36,218 nt of DNA, taken from Alphaproteobacteria bacterium (lineage in GTDB: Bacteria > Pseudomonadota > Alphaproteobacteria > Sphingomonadales > Kordiimonadaceae). The notes beneath the pieces were generated by a model. It was not told the origin of the DNA, ran no database searches, and saw only the letters and a program-made list of their open reading frames with translations. The position numbers and the translations under genes are program-made. Below, one piece after another: positions 1-7,587 of the stretch. Location of the stretch: positions 1 to 36,218 of the forward strand of contig JAJFIU010000035.1 in NCBI GenBank assembly GCA_021774695.1, in the 5' to 3' direction. Positions within the stretch are counted from its first letter, which is position 1. Each line of letters begins with the position of its first letter.

Positions 1-460
1 CGCCGATGGCACCGATGGTGCCGAGCAAGCCCCAAAAGGTACCCAGAAGCCCGAGGAATATAAGAAGCTGGGTAAAATATCGGCTAATTTCGCGGCTTTC
101 CTCAAGCCGCGAAACAATCCCGTCCAGCACCGAGCGCATGGAAATAGTTGAAAGGCGCATCCCGCCTTCCTCCTGCGCTGACATTAAAGCCGCCGCTGGT
201 GCCATCAGTCGCGGCGTCACGGAAGTGGCTGAGCTTTCATGGCGTTTGAAAGCTTTGATCCATTCAATCTCTGGCTTCAGGTCCTGAACCCGCCGAAGGG
301 CAAAGATAATGCCAACGAGCAGGGTAAAACCGATCACGCCGTTGAGCACCATGTTGGCTAAAAATGCGGTAAGCAGCGCCTCGCGCAACAACACAGCCAA
401 AATGGCTACGGCCGCAAGAAACAGCAGCATCCGGTTCATAAATTTTTGTGGTTTCTGCAT
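1..460 (-). CDS. MotA/TolQ/ExbB proton channel family protein (partial, C-terminus beyond left edge)
   Basis: The reading frame is open from an ATG at 460 to the window edge, so only about the first 153 residues are seen. The N-terminus is MQKPQKFMNRM followed by two hydrophobic segments (about residues 11-27 and 32-48). After a cytoplasmic-looking stretch, the glycine-rich membrane segment LLGTFWGLLGTIGAIG appears just at the edge; this is the family hallmark of TolQ/ExbB/MotA stator-type channels, which couple proton flow to mechanical work. An AGGGCGG Shine-Dalgarno sequence sits about 5 bases before the ATG. The gene lies downstream of efp and suhB on the same strand. A nested stem-loop lies immediately upstream (480-520). 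Whether it is a dedicated flagellar or a TolQ-like protein cannot be decided without the missing part and the next gene. Confidence 0.8.
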   Translation of the reverse strand, partial: MQKPQKFMNRMLLFLAAVAILAVLLREALLTAFLANMVLNGVIGFTLLVGIIFALRRVQDLKPEIEWIKAFKRHESSATSVTPRLMAPAAALMSAQEEGGMRLSTISMRSVLDGIVSRLEESREISRYFTQLLIFLGLLGTFWGLLGTIGAIG

Positions 461-479
461 AAAACCGCCCTTCCCCGCC

Positions 480-520
480 AGGCATTAAAGTCGACAAACG
501 TCGACTAATATCAAATGCCT
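480..520 (-). repeat. Nested perfect inverted repeat in the leader of the MotA/TolQ-like gene
   Basis: Outer arms AGGCATT (480-486) and AATGCCT (514-520) are perfect complements. Inside them, AGTCGAC (489-495) and GTCGACT (500-506) are also perfect complements around a 4-base AAAC loop. On the minus strand the structure ends 19 bases before the start codon at 460. It has no following T run, so it is not a classical terminator; a leader hairpin or protein-binding palindrome is possible. Confidence 0.6.
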
Positions 521-588
521 AGTTTAAGGGCGAAATTATGACACGCAACCAGAAGGTTACGTTAATTGTTTTTCAATTTCGTCGGGCC

Positions 589-1398
589 TCAAGAATTCAC
601 GTTGCGGCGAACTCGCTTAAGCATGCGGTCCAGCGGTGCATGCAGGCGGTCATTGGCAGCGATGATTGTACCGGCTTCCTGTACATTTTGCCTGCCTTTA
701 TAGTCGGTTACATACCCACCGGCTTCGCGAACAAGCAGCACGCCTGCGGCCACATCCCAAGCCTTAAGCCCGGATTCCCAGAAGCCATCGAAACGGCCGG
801 ATGCCACATAAGCCAGATCCAGGGTTGCAGCACCAAACCGGCGAATGCCCGCAACTTGCGGTGCAATCTCGGTCAATTCAGCCAAAAACAGCTCGTGGCC
901 ATCTTTGCCGAGGAAGGGAATGCCGGTCGCAAGCACGGAATTATCCAGCTTGCTGCGGCCTGAAACCCTCAGGCGGGTATCGTTCATAAAGGCGCCCGCG
1001 CCTTTTTCCGCCCAATAAAGTTCATCAGCGAAGGGGGCATAAATAACACCGGCAGTAATTTCGCCGCGTTCTTCAACCGCTACGGTGATGGAAAAATGCG
1101 GGATGCCGTGCAAGAAATTGGTGGTGCCATCCAACGGGTCGATAATGAAACGAATATCATCGCGCTTGCCAGCAACGGCACCGTGCTCTTCCATCAGAAA
1201 ACCGAAATCCGGGCGCGCGGTGTGCAGTTCTTCGAAAAGAAGCTTCTCAACACGCTTGTCTGCAATAGAAACAAAATCAGCCGGGCCCTTACGGGACACC
1301 TGAAGCTGTTCTACTTCACCAAAATCGCGGCGCAGGCCTTTACTGGCTTTCATAACGGCGCTAACCATTACATTAATGAGGGGGGAACGACGGGCCAT
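589..1398 (-). CDS. suhB: Inositol-1-monophosphatase family protein SuhB
   Basis: This 269-residue protein has the full metal-dependent phosphatase signature: the MEEHG acidic metal site at residues 69-73, DPLDGTTNF at 88-96 with the catalytic aspartates and threonine, and WDVAAG at 214-219 near the C-terminus. The family hydrolyses inositol monophosphates using magnesium; in bacteria SuhB also affects ribosomal RNA transcription and related processes, which cannot be judged here. The ATG is preceded by a strong AAGGAGAGG ribosome site. The gene starts 45 bases after the efp stop, so co-transcription with efp is likely. The length is normal for the family and all key residues are present. Confidence 0.93.
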   Translation of the reverse strand: MARRSPLINVMVSAVMKASKGLRRDFGEVEQLQVSRKGPADFVSIADKRVEKLLFEELHTARPDFGFLMEEHGAVAGKRDDIRFIIDPLDGTTNFLHGIPHFSITVAVEERGEITAGVIYAPFADELYWAEKGAGAFMNDTRLRVSGRSKLDNSVLATGIPFLGKDGHELFLAELTEIAPQVAGIRRFGAATLDLAYVASGRFDGFWESGLKAWDVAAGVLLVREAGGYVTDYKGRQNVQEAGTIIAANDRLHAPLDRMLKRVRRNVNS

Positions 1399-1443
1399 TG
1401 GCCTCTCCTTATTCGAATACTCGAAACAATTTATTGGGGTTGG

Positions 1444-2010
1444 TTAGCCTTCAGCTCGGCTGACATATTCACGTTCGGCGGTTGATACAACGATCTTGTC
1501 ACCTTGATTTACGAAAGGCGGCACACCAACGCGCAAACCGTTATCCAGCAAAGCGGGCTTGTAGCTACTTGAGGCTGTTTGGCCCTTAACCACAGGTTCG
1601 GTTTCTGTGACTTCAAGCGTGACTTTATCGGGCAAGTTAACCCCAAGCGGCGATTCTTCATGAAATTCAATGCGTACCTTCATGCCGTCTTGGAGGAAAA
1701 CGGCGTCATCGCCGATATCTTCTGACGTGATCGCGATTTGCTCGTAGGTTGTCTCGTCCATGAAGTGCGCCATGTCGTCATCGATATAAAGGAACTGATA
1801 ATCCTTTTGCTCGAGACGCGCGCGTTCAACTTTTTCGGAAGAACGGAACCGTTCGTTAAGTTTAGAACCATCCCGCAGGTTTTTCAGTTCTACCTGCAGA
1901 TAGGCGCCGCCTTTACCCGGCTGAGTGTGGGCGATTTTCACTGCGCGCCACAAACCACCATTGTGCTCAATTACGTAGCCCGGACGGATGGAATTACCAT
2001 CAATTTTCAT
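1444..2010 (-). CDS. efp: Elongation factor P
   Basis: The 188-residue protein begins [11 protein letters not shown] and has the three beta-barrel domains of EF-P. The domain I loop reads PGKGGAY, with Lys33 at the tip; this is the residue that is beta-lysylated by EpmA/EpmB in many proteobacteria, so this is the lysine-modified type rather than the arginine-rhamnosylated type. EF-P relieves ribosomes stalled at polyproline stretches. The C-terminal region carries the conserved pattern ending in [24 protein letters not shown] ribosome site precedes the ATG. The gene is first of a minus-strand group with suhB. No epmA or epmB gene is visible in the window. Confidence 0.97.
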   Translation of the reverse strand: MKIDGNSIRPGYVIEHNGGLWRAVKIAHTQPGKGGAYLQVELKNLRDGSKLNERFRSSEKVERARLEQKDYQFLYIDDDMAHFMDETTYEQIAITSEDIGDDAVFLQDGMKVRIEFHEESPLGVNLPDKVTLEVTETEPVVKGQTASSSYKPALLDNGLRVGVPPFVNQGDKIVVSTAEREYVSRAEG

Positions 2011-2172
2011 GGGACACCTCTCAGGATCTAAAATAAGTCAAAGAACAAGTTTGGCGCGATGTATCAGATTTGAGAAGCACATGCAATGAACGATACGCTG
2101 TTTGATGGCAGGTCTAGGCATCACCGATCATGATTGAAAAGATATAAAACTATCAAAAGAACGGTTGAGCAA

Positions 2173-2775
2173 TCAGACGGGTCGACGCGTGCAGATCATC
2201 TCATATGCACCTTTTTCCCAGGTTTCGCCGCCATCGTAAGATCTGTCGGATTTCATCCGGAAACTATCTGCTTCAATATCGAAGTAGGTTTCCCGGTTTA
2301 AGTAGGGGCCGCGTTTGTCTTTAACGCCTTCGACGATAACCACCATCCTGCCGCCCTTAAACTCGGCGGAGGTTTTATGCCAGGGAACTGGGCTGCTAGG
2401 GTATATGTTCTGACCGTACCATTTGCCCAAAGATGCGTCATAGGCACGAAGCTCAGCGCCGTTGATATAGGGCCCGCGCCATTCTTGCATAACCACCTGG
2501 CCGTTGATGACCCAGTGGTTATGCCAATGGGCGGTATAGTTAAGTGGAGGCCGCCCTGCCGCCTGCCACGTAATGTTCGCATCCCAGTCACCAATAACAA
2601 AATCAAATTCACCAAGCTCGGGTGCCGCTTTAGGGTTGCGTTCCTCGATCGGGCTGTCTGGATCAGGCTGATAAATAATGGGCGGCGACGCTTGCTGCGC
2701 CTGTGCGCCGGAAACCATGAAAGCCTGCACCGAAAGTGCAATTGCCAAACCAAATTGAGCGAAAACCCGCGCCAT
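2173..2775 (-). CDS. Secreted DUF1579-like protein of unknown function
   Basis: With the ATG at 2775 the protein has 200 residues. That start is chosen over the one at 2790 because AGGAGG lies 5 bases upstream of it. The N-terminus MARVFAQFGLAIALSVQAFM is a signal peptide with a likely cleavage near AQAQQ. The mature part contains GEFDFVIGDWDANITW, the pattern seen at the front of DUF1579-type beta-barrel proteins, followed by several W/Y-rich strands (WHNHWVING, MQEWRGP, GKWYGQNIY). No catalytic motif is recognisable. It stands alone between efp and the divergent doxX-like gene, and its biochemical role is unknown. Confidence 0.7.
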   Translation of the reverse strand: MARVFAQFGLAIALSVQAFMVSGAQAQQASPPIIYQPDPDSPIEERNPKAAPELGEFDFVIGDWDANITWQAAGRPPLNYTAHWHNHWVINGQVVMQEWRGPYINGAELRAYDASLGKWYGQNIYPSSPVPWHKTSAEFKGGRMVVIVEGVKDKRGPYLNRETYFDIEADSFRMKSDRSYDGGETWEKGAYEMICTRRPV

Positions 2776-3012
2776 ACCAACCTCCTGCATATATGTCGGA
2801 GTGCGATGCTATCGCAGTGCCGCCAGCTGACACACCTAAACCTTGCTTGCTGGGACACACCCCAGTCGATCTGGGACCAACGAAAACCAGCGTTGCTGAA
2901 TATCGAACGCACAGTTGATTAAAATGCAATTTTCGTTGCTTAAATTGTCACCTATCTAGTGTTCAACGCAATAACACAACGCCAACATCTGGCAAGAACA
3001 CGGAGAAAGACA

Positions 3013-3465
3013 ATGACAACCACTTCCCTGATTACAAGAATAGAGAATTTCAGCGAAGGCACAGATATAACCGAGGCTCTGGTGCGAGTTACCGCCGGCG
3101 TGTTTCTGGTGCCCCACGGCGCACAAAAACTGTTCGGTTGGTTCGGCGGATACGGCCTCGAGGCCACGGGCCAATTTTTCCAAACCCAGCTTGGGTTTTC
3201 AAACGGCTATTTGGTAGCCCTTGCTGCGGGTTCGGTTGAATTTTTTGCCGGTGCTGCACTCGCGGTCGGGCTGTTCACACGCTTTTCAGCACTTGCAATA
3301 GCCGTACTTCTAGTAACTGCCAGCAATATGCACTTCGGTGCAGGTTTTTTTTGGACCGAAGGTGGTTGGGAATACCCCATTCTATGGGCAATTGTGGCGG
3401 CAAGTTTTGTCACCAAAGGGGGCGGTCACTATAGTTTGGATAGCAAACTGGGTATCCGCTTCTAA
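3013..3465 (+). CDS. DoxX family membrane protein
   Basis: The 150-residue protein (start MTTTSLITRIENF, GGAGAAAG upstream) has four predicted membrane segments and the DoxX pattern: an early LVRVTAGVFLVPHGAQKLF segment, where the HG-KLF motif is diagnostic, a GSVEFFAGAALAVGLFTR segment, and a tryptophan-rich end. DoxX proteins are small inner-membrane proteins linked to quinone, thiosulfate or thiol redox processes; the substrate is not known for most of them. An in-frame TTG start 18 codons earlier (2959) is possible but adds a basic extension unlike the family. A strong terminator follows at 3485-3527, so it is probably a single-gene unit. It lies close to a thioredoxin-fold gene and a sulfite dehydrogenase. 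Confidence 0.85.
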   Translation: MTTTSLITRIENFSEGTDITEALVRVTAGVFLVPHGAQKLFGWFGGYGLEATGQFFQTQLGFSNGYLVALAAGSVEFFAGAALAVGLFTRFSALAIAVLLVTASNMHFGAGFFWTEGGWEYPILWAIVAASFVTKGGGHYSLDSKLGIRF

Positions 3466-3484
3466 GCACACCAGCGACCAGAAT

Positions 3485-3527
3485 AACTCTCGCGAAGCAC
3501 ATCCGGCTTGGCGGGAGTTCACTTTTT
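3485..3527 (+). terminator. Intrinsic terminator downstream of the DoxX gene
   Basis: AACTCTCGC (3485-3493) pairs with GCGGGAGTT (3511-3519), with one U-G pair. Inside this, AAGC (3495-3498) pairs with GCTT (3506-3509) across a single G-G mismatch, leaving a 7-base loop. The stem is followed by CAC and five T residues. It lies 20 bases after the doxX-like stop codon. Confidence 0.8.
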
Positions 3528-3612
3528 CAGCTTCACACGATCTTGTTACTGCCTTTTGAGTGGATCACATGGCATAGTCCCGCCAAAGTCATATAACTTA
3601 GGTTTAAGCTTC

Positions 3613-4203
3613 ATGAAAATAGCATCAAAAATCGTATCTCTGTTCAGCGCACTTCTGTTTGTAGGCGCCTCGGCAACCGCACAAATGTTACCATCTGAAG
3701 ATGTCGGGCCAGACGTAGGCACGGTGATTGACCTGGACTTTGCGGCCACAGACCAGATGGGCAAGGCACAGAACTTTGACAGTTTTGTCGGTGAAAAAGG
3801 CGCGGTGGTGATATTTTACCGGTCAGCAAAATGGTGCCCTTACTGCCAAATGCAATTGATTGACATCAACACCAACGCGATCAAGGAAATCAAGGCCCGG
3901 GGTTATGGCCTGGCAGCTATTAGTTACGATAAAACCCGCGATCTGGAGCGTTTTCACCGTAAGTGGCGGGTCCAGTTTCCACTGCTCTCTGACGAAGGGT
4001 CCAAAATGATCGACGCCCTTGGCCTGCGCAACCCATTTTACGAAGAAGGCCACTATGCGCACGGTGTGCCTTACCCGGTTATTTTTATTCTGGATAAGGA
4101 CAAAAAAATCGTCGCAAAACTGTTACGCGAAAGCTACCGCGAACGCCCAGAAACTGAAGTTTTGCTCGAGACTTTAGACAGGCTCTCAGCCACCGGTCGC
4201 TAG
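3613..4203 (+). CDS. Exported peroxiredoxin/thioredoxin-fold protein (AhpC/TSA-like) with WCPYC site
   Basis: From the ATG at 3613 the product is 196 residues with a clear signal peptide (MKIASKIVSLFSALLFVGAS, cleavage near ATAQ). The earlier in-frame start at 3508 would bury this signal and is rejected. The mature part is a redoxin domain: VVIFYRSAKWCPYCQMQL places Cys75 and Cys78 at the start of helix 1. It continues with GLAAISYD, FPLLSDEGSKMIDALG and a cis-proline site at GVPYPVIFILDKD. Such proteins act as periplasmic thiol peroxidases or disulfide reductases; which of these cannot be said. The ribosome site is weak (AGG about 11 bases upstream). It lies between a DoxX gene and a sulfite dehydrogenase gene on the same strand. 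Confidence 0.82.
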   Translation: MKIASKIVSLFSALLFVGASATAQMLPSEDVGPDVGTVIDLDFAATDQMGKAQNFDSFVGEKGAVVIFYRSAKWCPYCQMQLIDINTNAIKEIKARGYGLAAISYDKTRDLERFHRKWRVQFPLLSDEGSKMIDALGLRNPFYEEGHYAHGVPYPVIFILDKDKKIVAKLLRESYRERPETEVLLETLDRLSATGR

Positions 4204-4335
4204 CTTTCGTTTAGTGCAATAAACTTTATGTTCACTGAGTTTCGGACACAAATATATCTCTTGCCTTTGCCCCCCTTGTCTTTGCAACAGAGAGAGCATA
4301 GCATTTCCCAAATTCAGGCCTGAAGGGGAATCGAG

Positions 4336-5637
4336 ATGGCAAAAAGAAACCCAGTCCCAATACTCAAATTCTACCGCGACCATCCCGGTGGCCCTGAAGC
4401 GGCAGAAAAAGAGTTATTTGGTCGCATAGCCCACGCCGACCGCAGGGGCTTTCTGAAAAACATCGGCCTTGCGGCAGTTGGCACCTTGGTTGGTGCCGCA
4501 ATCCCTTTCCACCGGAATATGCCCATAGGGCTGATCCCGGCTGCATTAGCGGACGCGCAGGTAACCGACGGAAAAGACGGGCTGACGCTACTAAACGATC
4601 GGCCACTGAATGCCGAAACGCCGCCGCATTTTTTAGATGATGCCGTTACACCAACCAGTCGACATTTTGTTCGCAACAACGGCGTGCCCCCCGTTGATGT
4701 AGACCCCAGTATCTGGAAACTTACGGTGGACGGTCTTGTCGATACACCGCTTTCGCTATCAATTAATAACCTGCGTAAAAATTTCGAAGTGGTAAGCCGG
4801 AATCTGGTGATTGAGTGCGGCGGCAATGGCCGCGCCATGTTCAACCCGCCTGCCCGCGGCAACCAATGGACCTACGGCGCTGTTGGATGCTCAAACTGGA
4901 CCGGTGTACGCTTGCGCGACGTGCTGCGTGCAGCTGGCGTTAAAGACAGCGCAATTTACACAGCCCACGAAGGAGCCGATGGCCACCTGTCGGGCAAGGA
5001 AGGCAAGATGCCGTTATCTCGCGGCATGCCGATCAACAAGGCGATGGACGACGCTAACTTGATCGCCTTTGGCCAAAACGGCGGAGACATTCACCCAATG
5101 AATGGGGCACCGCTTCGGCTTGTTGTACCCGGTTGGCCCGGAAGCTGTTCGCAAAAATGGTTGACCCGTATTTGGCTACGCGATCAGGTGCATGACGGTG
5201 CCAAAATGACTGGCACCTCCTACCGCGTACCGAAATACCCGGTGGCCCCGGGCAGCAAAGTGCCTACCGAAGACTTCGAGATCATCGAAGCCATGCCGGT
5301 TAAATCCCTGATCACATCACCGGCGAACGGATCGCAAACCGCCGCGCGCACCTTTGAAGTAAGAGGCCACGCCTGGGCCGGAGACACGGTCGTCGATACA
5401 GTTGATGTATCGTATGATTTCGGTGCAACCTGGCAACCGGCCAGCCTCGACAAACCGTCCAACAAAGGCGCATGGCAACAATGGCGCACAACCGTCGCAT
5501 TGCCTGAAGCCGGATACTATGAGATATGGGTGCGCGCCACAGATGCCAATGGTCGTATGCAACCCTTTGCTATCGACTGGAACCCAAAGGGCTATCTGAA
5601 CAACAGCTTCCACCGAATTGCGGTTACCACCACCTGA
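4336..5637 (+). CDS. Sulfite dehydrogenase, molybdopterin subunit (SorA/SorT/SoxC-like, Tat-exported)
   Basis: The 433-residue protein belongs to the sulfite oxidase family. RRGFLKNIG at residues 36-44, followed by a hydrophobic stretch, is a twin-arginine signal, so it is folded with its cofactor and exported to the periplasm. VIECGGNGR contains Cys161, the thiolate ligand of molybdenum. GCSNWTGVRL, GGDIHPMNGAPLRLVVPGWPG and SCSQKWL are molybdopterin-pocket signatures. The C-terminal third (from about residue 320) is the immunoglobulin-like dimerisation domain. There is no cytochrome b5 domain, so electrons must go to a separate cytochrome; a cytochrome c gene starts 27 bases later. No soxA, B, X, Y or Z gene is in view, which favours a stand-alone sulfite dehydrogenase over a SoxCD part of a thiosulfate system. 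A GGGGAA ribosome site precedes the ATG. Confidence 0.88.
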   Translation: MAKRNPVPILKFYRDHPGGPEAAEKELFGRIAHADRRGFLKNIGLAAVGTLVGAAIPFHRNMPIGLIPAALADAQVTDGKDGLTLLNDRPLNAETPPHFLDDAVTPTSRHFVRNNGVPPVDVDPSIWKLTVDGLVDTPLSLSINNLRKNFEVVSRNLVIECGGNGRAMFNPPARGNQWTYGAVGCSNWTGVRLRDVLRAAGVKDSAIYTAHEGADGHLSGKEGKMPLSRGMPINKAMDDANLIAFGQNGGDIHPMNGAPLRLVVPGWPGSCSQKWLTRIWLRDQVHDGAKMTGTSYRVPKYPVAPGSKVPTEDFEIIEAMPVKSLITSPANGSQTAARTFEVRGHAWAGDTVVDTVDVSYDFGATWQPASLDKPSNKGAWQQWRTTVALPEAGYYEIWVRATDANGRMQPFAIDWNPKGYLNNSFHRIAVTTT

Positions 5638-5664
5638 ACAGCCACTTGGACAAAAGAGTAAACC

Positions 5665-6339
5665 ATGCGCCTTTTAGTTTCGGCTATACTTTTCGCAGCG
5701 ACCCTATTTCCCGAGCAATCGCGTGCTGTTGCGCAAGATGCAGAACGCGGCGAGAGATTATTTCGCCGATGCGCCGCGTGCCATACGATAACCGAAGGCG
5801 GAGCAGACAAAGTCGGGCCAAATCTTTTTGGTGTGGTTGGTCGTGATATCGCCACCAAAGACGGCTTTCGCTACAGCAAGGCATTATTGACGCTGGAAGG
5901 AAGCTGGACCGAAGACGCCCTCAATCAATATCTTCTATCTCCACGCACCTATGCACGTGGCACCAAGATGGCTTTTGCCGGTCTACGTAAAACTCAGGAC
6001 CGAGCGGATGTGATTGCTTGGTTGAAAGCACAAATCAAAGTATCAAGTTCAGATGAGGAAGCGCCAGCAGGTGATCCGGCAGAAGGCTTGGCGGAAAATG
6101 CAGATCTGGCTCTCTTGCCTGAAAGTCCCGGCAAACAGGAAACTTATGATGGCTGCGCCAGCTGTCATTCGATCAAGCTGGTTGTCCAGCAAGGCATGGA
6201 TAAAGACCAGTGGTTAGAGACCATCGAATGGATGGTAGAGGAACAGGGAATGGACCCGCTTGAGAACGATTTGAACCAAATAATTAGCGAATATCTAGCC
6301 ACCCATTTTGGCAGAGACCGGCCCAACTTCCCCAAATGA
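5665..6339 (+). CDS. Two-haem cytochrome c, probable electron acceptor of the sulfite dehydrogenase
   Basis: The 224-residue protein has a signal peptide (about residues 1-23) and two CXXCH haem sites. The N-terminal domain (24-125) is a class I cytochrome c: CAACH at 36-40, GPNLFGVVGR, and Met102 in GTKMAFAG as the likely sixth ligand. A charged, alanine-rich linker (127-150) leads to a second, shorter domain with CASCH at 164-168 and a helical pattern around QQGMDKDQW and VEEQGM. This second domain resembles the small SorB-type or SoxD-type haem domain that docks with sulfite dehydrogenase. The gene starts 27 bases after the molybdenum subunit gene, so the two are almost certainly co-transcribed. 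Expected role: passing electrons from sulfite oxidation to the respiratory chain. Confidence 0.85.
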   Translation: MRLLVSAILFAATLFPEQSRAVAQDAERGERLFRRCAACHTITEGGADKVGPNLFGVVGRDIATKDGFRYSKALLTLEGSWTEDALNQYLLSPRTYARGTKMAFAGLRKTQDRADVIAWLKAQIKVSSSDEEAPAGDPAEGLAENADLALLPESPGKQETYDGCASCHSIKLVVQQGMDKDQWLETIEWMVEEQGMDPLENDLNQIISEYLATHFGRDRPNFPK

Positions 6340-6380
6340 CCATTTAACACGAAAATCGCAAATGCATGGGAGACTACAAA

Positions 6381-6887
6381 ATGAACAGCAAGCAACAGCA
6401 AATTACCATCGCTATGGCTCTCTCCCTCTTATATTCTGTGTTGGTGTTTATGTATGGCGGCCAACTTTTTTCACAGGCTCCCGACACGCAGACTACTCTG
6501 GCCTATATCATGACCTGGCTGCTATTACCGGCCACAGCATTGTTGCTGGGCATCGGCAGACTTGCCCGCACGCGTTTTTTTGATGAAAACCTGATAGACG
6601 GCGATCCACCAGAGACAAACTCCAAAGCCGAAATTGATGCAAGATATTTGCAAAATACGCTGGAGCAGTTCGTGCTTGCTGCACCGGTATTTATTGCCCT
6701 CGGTCTTCTTTTACCCAAACAAGAGCTGCCGTTGATTGCGGCGCTGTGCAGTAACTTTCTACTTATGAGAATTTTGTTTTGGATAGGTTACCAGACACAG
6801 CCGCAACTGCGCGCCATTGGTTTTGCCGGGACATTTTACCCAACTGTCGGAGCCCTTATTTATGCAGCGTGGCTGGCCGTTCAGTAG
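6381..6887 (+). CDS. MAPEG family membrane protein
   Basis: The 168-residue product (start at 6381, GGGAGA 7 bases upstream; the ATG at 6366 lies inside that ribosome site) has four hydrophobic segments. RYLQNTLEQFVLAAPVF carries the R-x3-N-x2-E pattern of MAPEG proteins (membrane-associated eicosanoid and glutathione metabolism), and the C-terminal part contains the RILFWIGY and FAGTFYPTVGAL segments. In bacteria the members are of mostly unknown function, some with glutathione transferase or peroxidase activity. It follows the cytochrome gene by 41 bases and may share its transcript. It converges with thiE, with only 9 bases between the stop codons and no visible terminator. Confidence 0.82.
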   Translation: MNSKQQQITIAMALSLLYSVLVFMYGGQLFSQAPDTQTTLAYIMTWLLLPATALLLGIGRLARTRFFDENLIDGDPPETNSKAEIDARYLQNTLEQFVLAAPVFIALGLLLPKQELPLIAALCSNFLLMRILFWIGYQTQPQLRAIGFAGTFYPTVGALIYAAWLAVQ

Positions 6888-6896
6888 AGCCGATCC

Positions 6897-7550
6897 CTAG
6901 TTTGCCAGCGCCCGGGCAAACGCTTTCACTGCGGCGACCGGACCGTCCGGATGGCCCCATACCCCGGAACTAACAGCTACAAAATGCGCGCCTGCATCAG
7001 CAAGCGACCGGCAATTCTCAACCGTGATGCCGCCAATCGCAACGCTTGGCAGGTCGGTTACATCGTCCCACATCGTTAGAATTTCTGGCTCCGGTCTCGC
7101 ATCCGTTTCTTTGGTCGAGGTATCGAAAAATGCACCGAAAGCGACATAATCCGCACCCGCTTCGCCGGCTTCAAATGCCAGATGCCGGCTGTCATGGCAG
7201 GTAACGCCGATGTCTTTGTCGTGGCCAAGTAACGAGCGCGCCGCCCCCACATCACCGTCGCCCTGGCCCAAATGAACGCCGTCGGCATCCAGTTCATGGG
7301 CTAGATCAGCACGGTCATTCAGAATGAAAGCAACATCGTTGGCACCGCAGACCGGCATAATTTTTTGCACGGCCTCGCGGATGCCGTCATCGCCCACATC
7401 TTTCAAGCGCAGCTGTAAGCAAGCAACGGTGCCTGTGGCCAACACCTCGTTCAGCATCACGGCGAAGGCGTCCAGATCATCAATCCGTGGAGGTGTAATC
7501 AGGTAAAGCTCGCAGTTTGGCGTGTCTTGTGCGCTATCATTTTTCGCCAC
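6897..7550 (-). CDS. thiE: Thiamine-phosphate synthase
   Basis: The start is set at a GTG (7550) preceded by AAGGGAAA, giving 217 residues; the longer frame to 7643 would overlap the fba gene and add sequence foreign to the family. The TIM-barrel motifs of ThiE are in order: CLQLRLKD, ILNDRADLA, DADGVHLGQGD, GVTCHDS, YVAFGAFFDTSTKE and VAIGGITVENC. The enzyme joins hydroxymethylpyrimidine diphosphate and thiazole phosphate to make thiamine phosphate. It is the last gene of the tkt-gap-pgk-fba-thiE series, 37 bases after fba. Transketolase in the same cluster needs thiamine diphosphate, which gives the grouping biochemical sense. Confidence 0.9.
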   Translation of the reverse strand: MAKNDSAQDTPNCELYLITPPRIDDLDAFAVMLNEVLATGTVACLQLRLKDVGDDGIREAVQKIMPVCGANDVAFILNDRADLAHELDADGVHLGQGDGDVGAARSLLGHDKDIGVTCHDSRHLAFEAGEAGADYVAFGAFFDTSTKETDARPEPEILTMWDDVTDLPSVAIGGITVENCRSLADAGAHFVAVSSGVWGHPDGPVAAVKAFARALAN

Positions 7551-7587
7551 AATGTTTCCCTTGATATGTAGAGCGTTCCAACAGTGA

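Noticed and set aside
538-963. 141-codon plus-strand frame across the suhB 3' half
   Set aside because: It is antisense to the suhB catalytic region; no motif is present.
4336-6339. SoxCD assignment of the molybdenum enzyme and cytochrome
   Set aside because: The proteins resemble SoxC and SoxD in part, but no other sox gene is in view, so a stand-alone sulfite dehydrogenase is the safer call.
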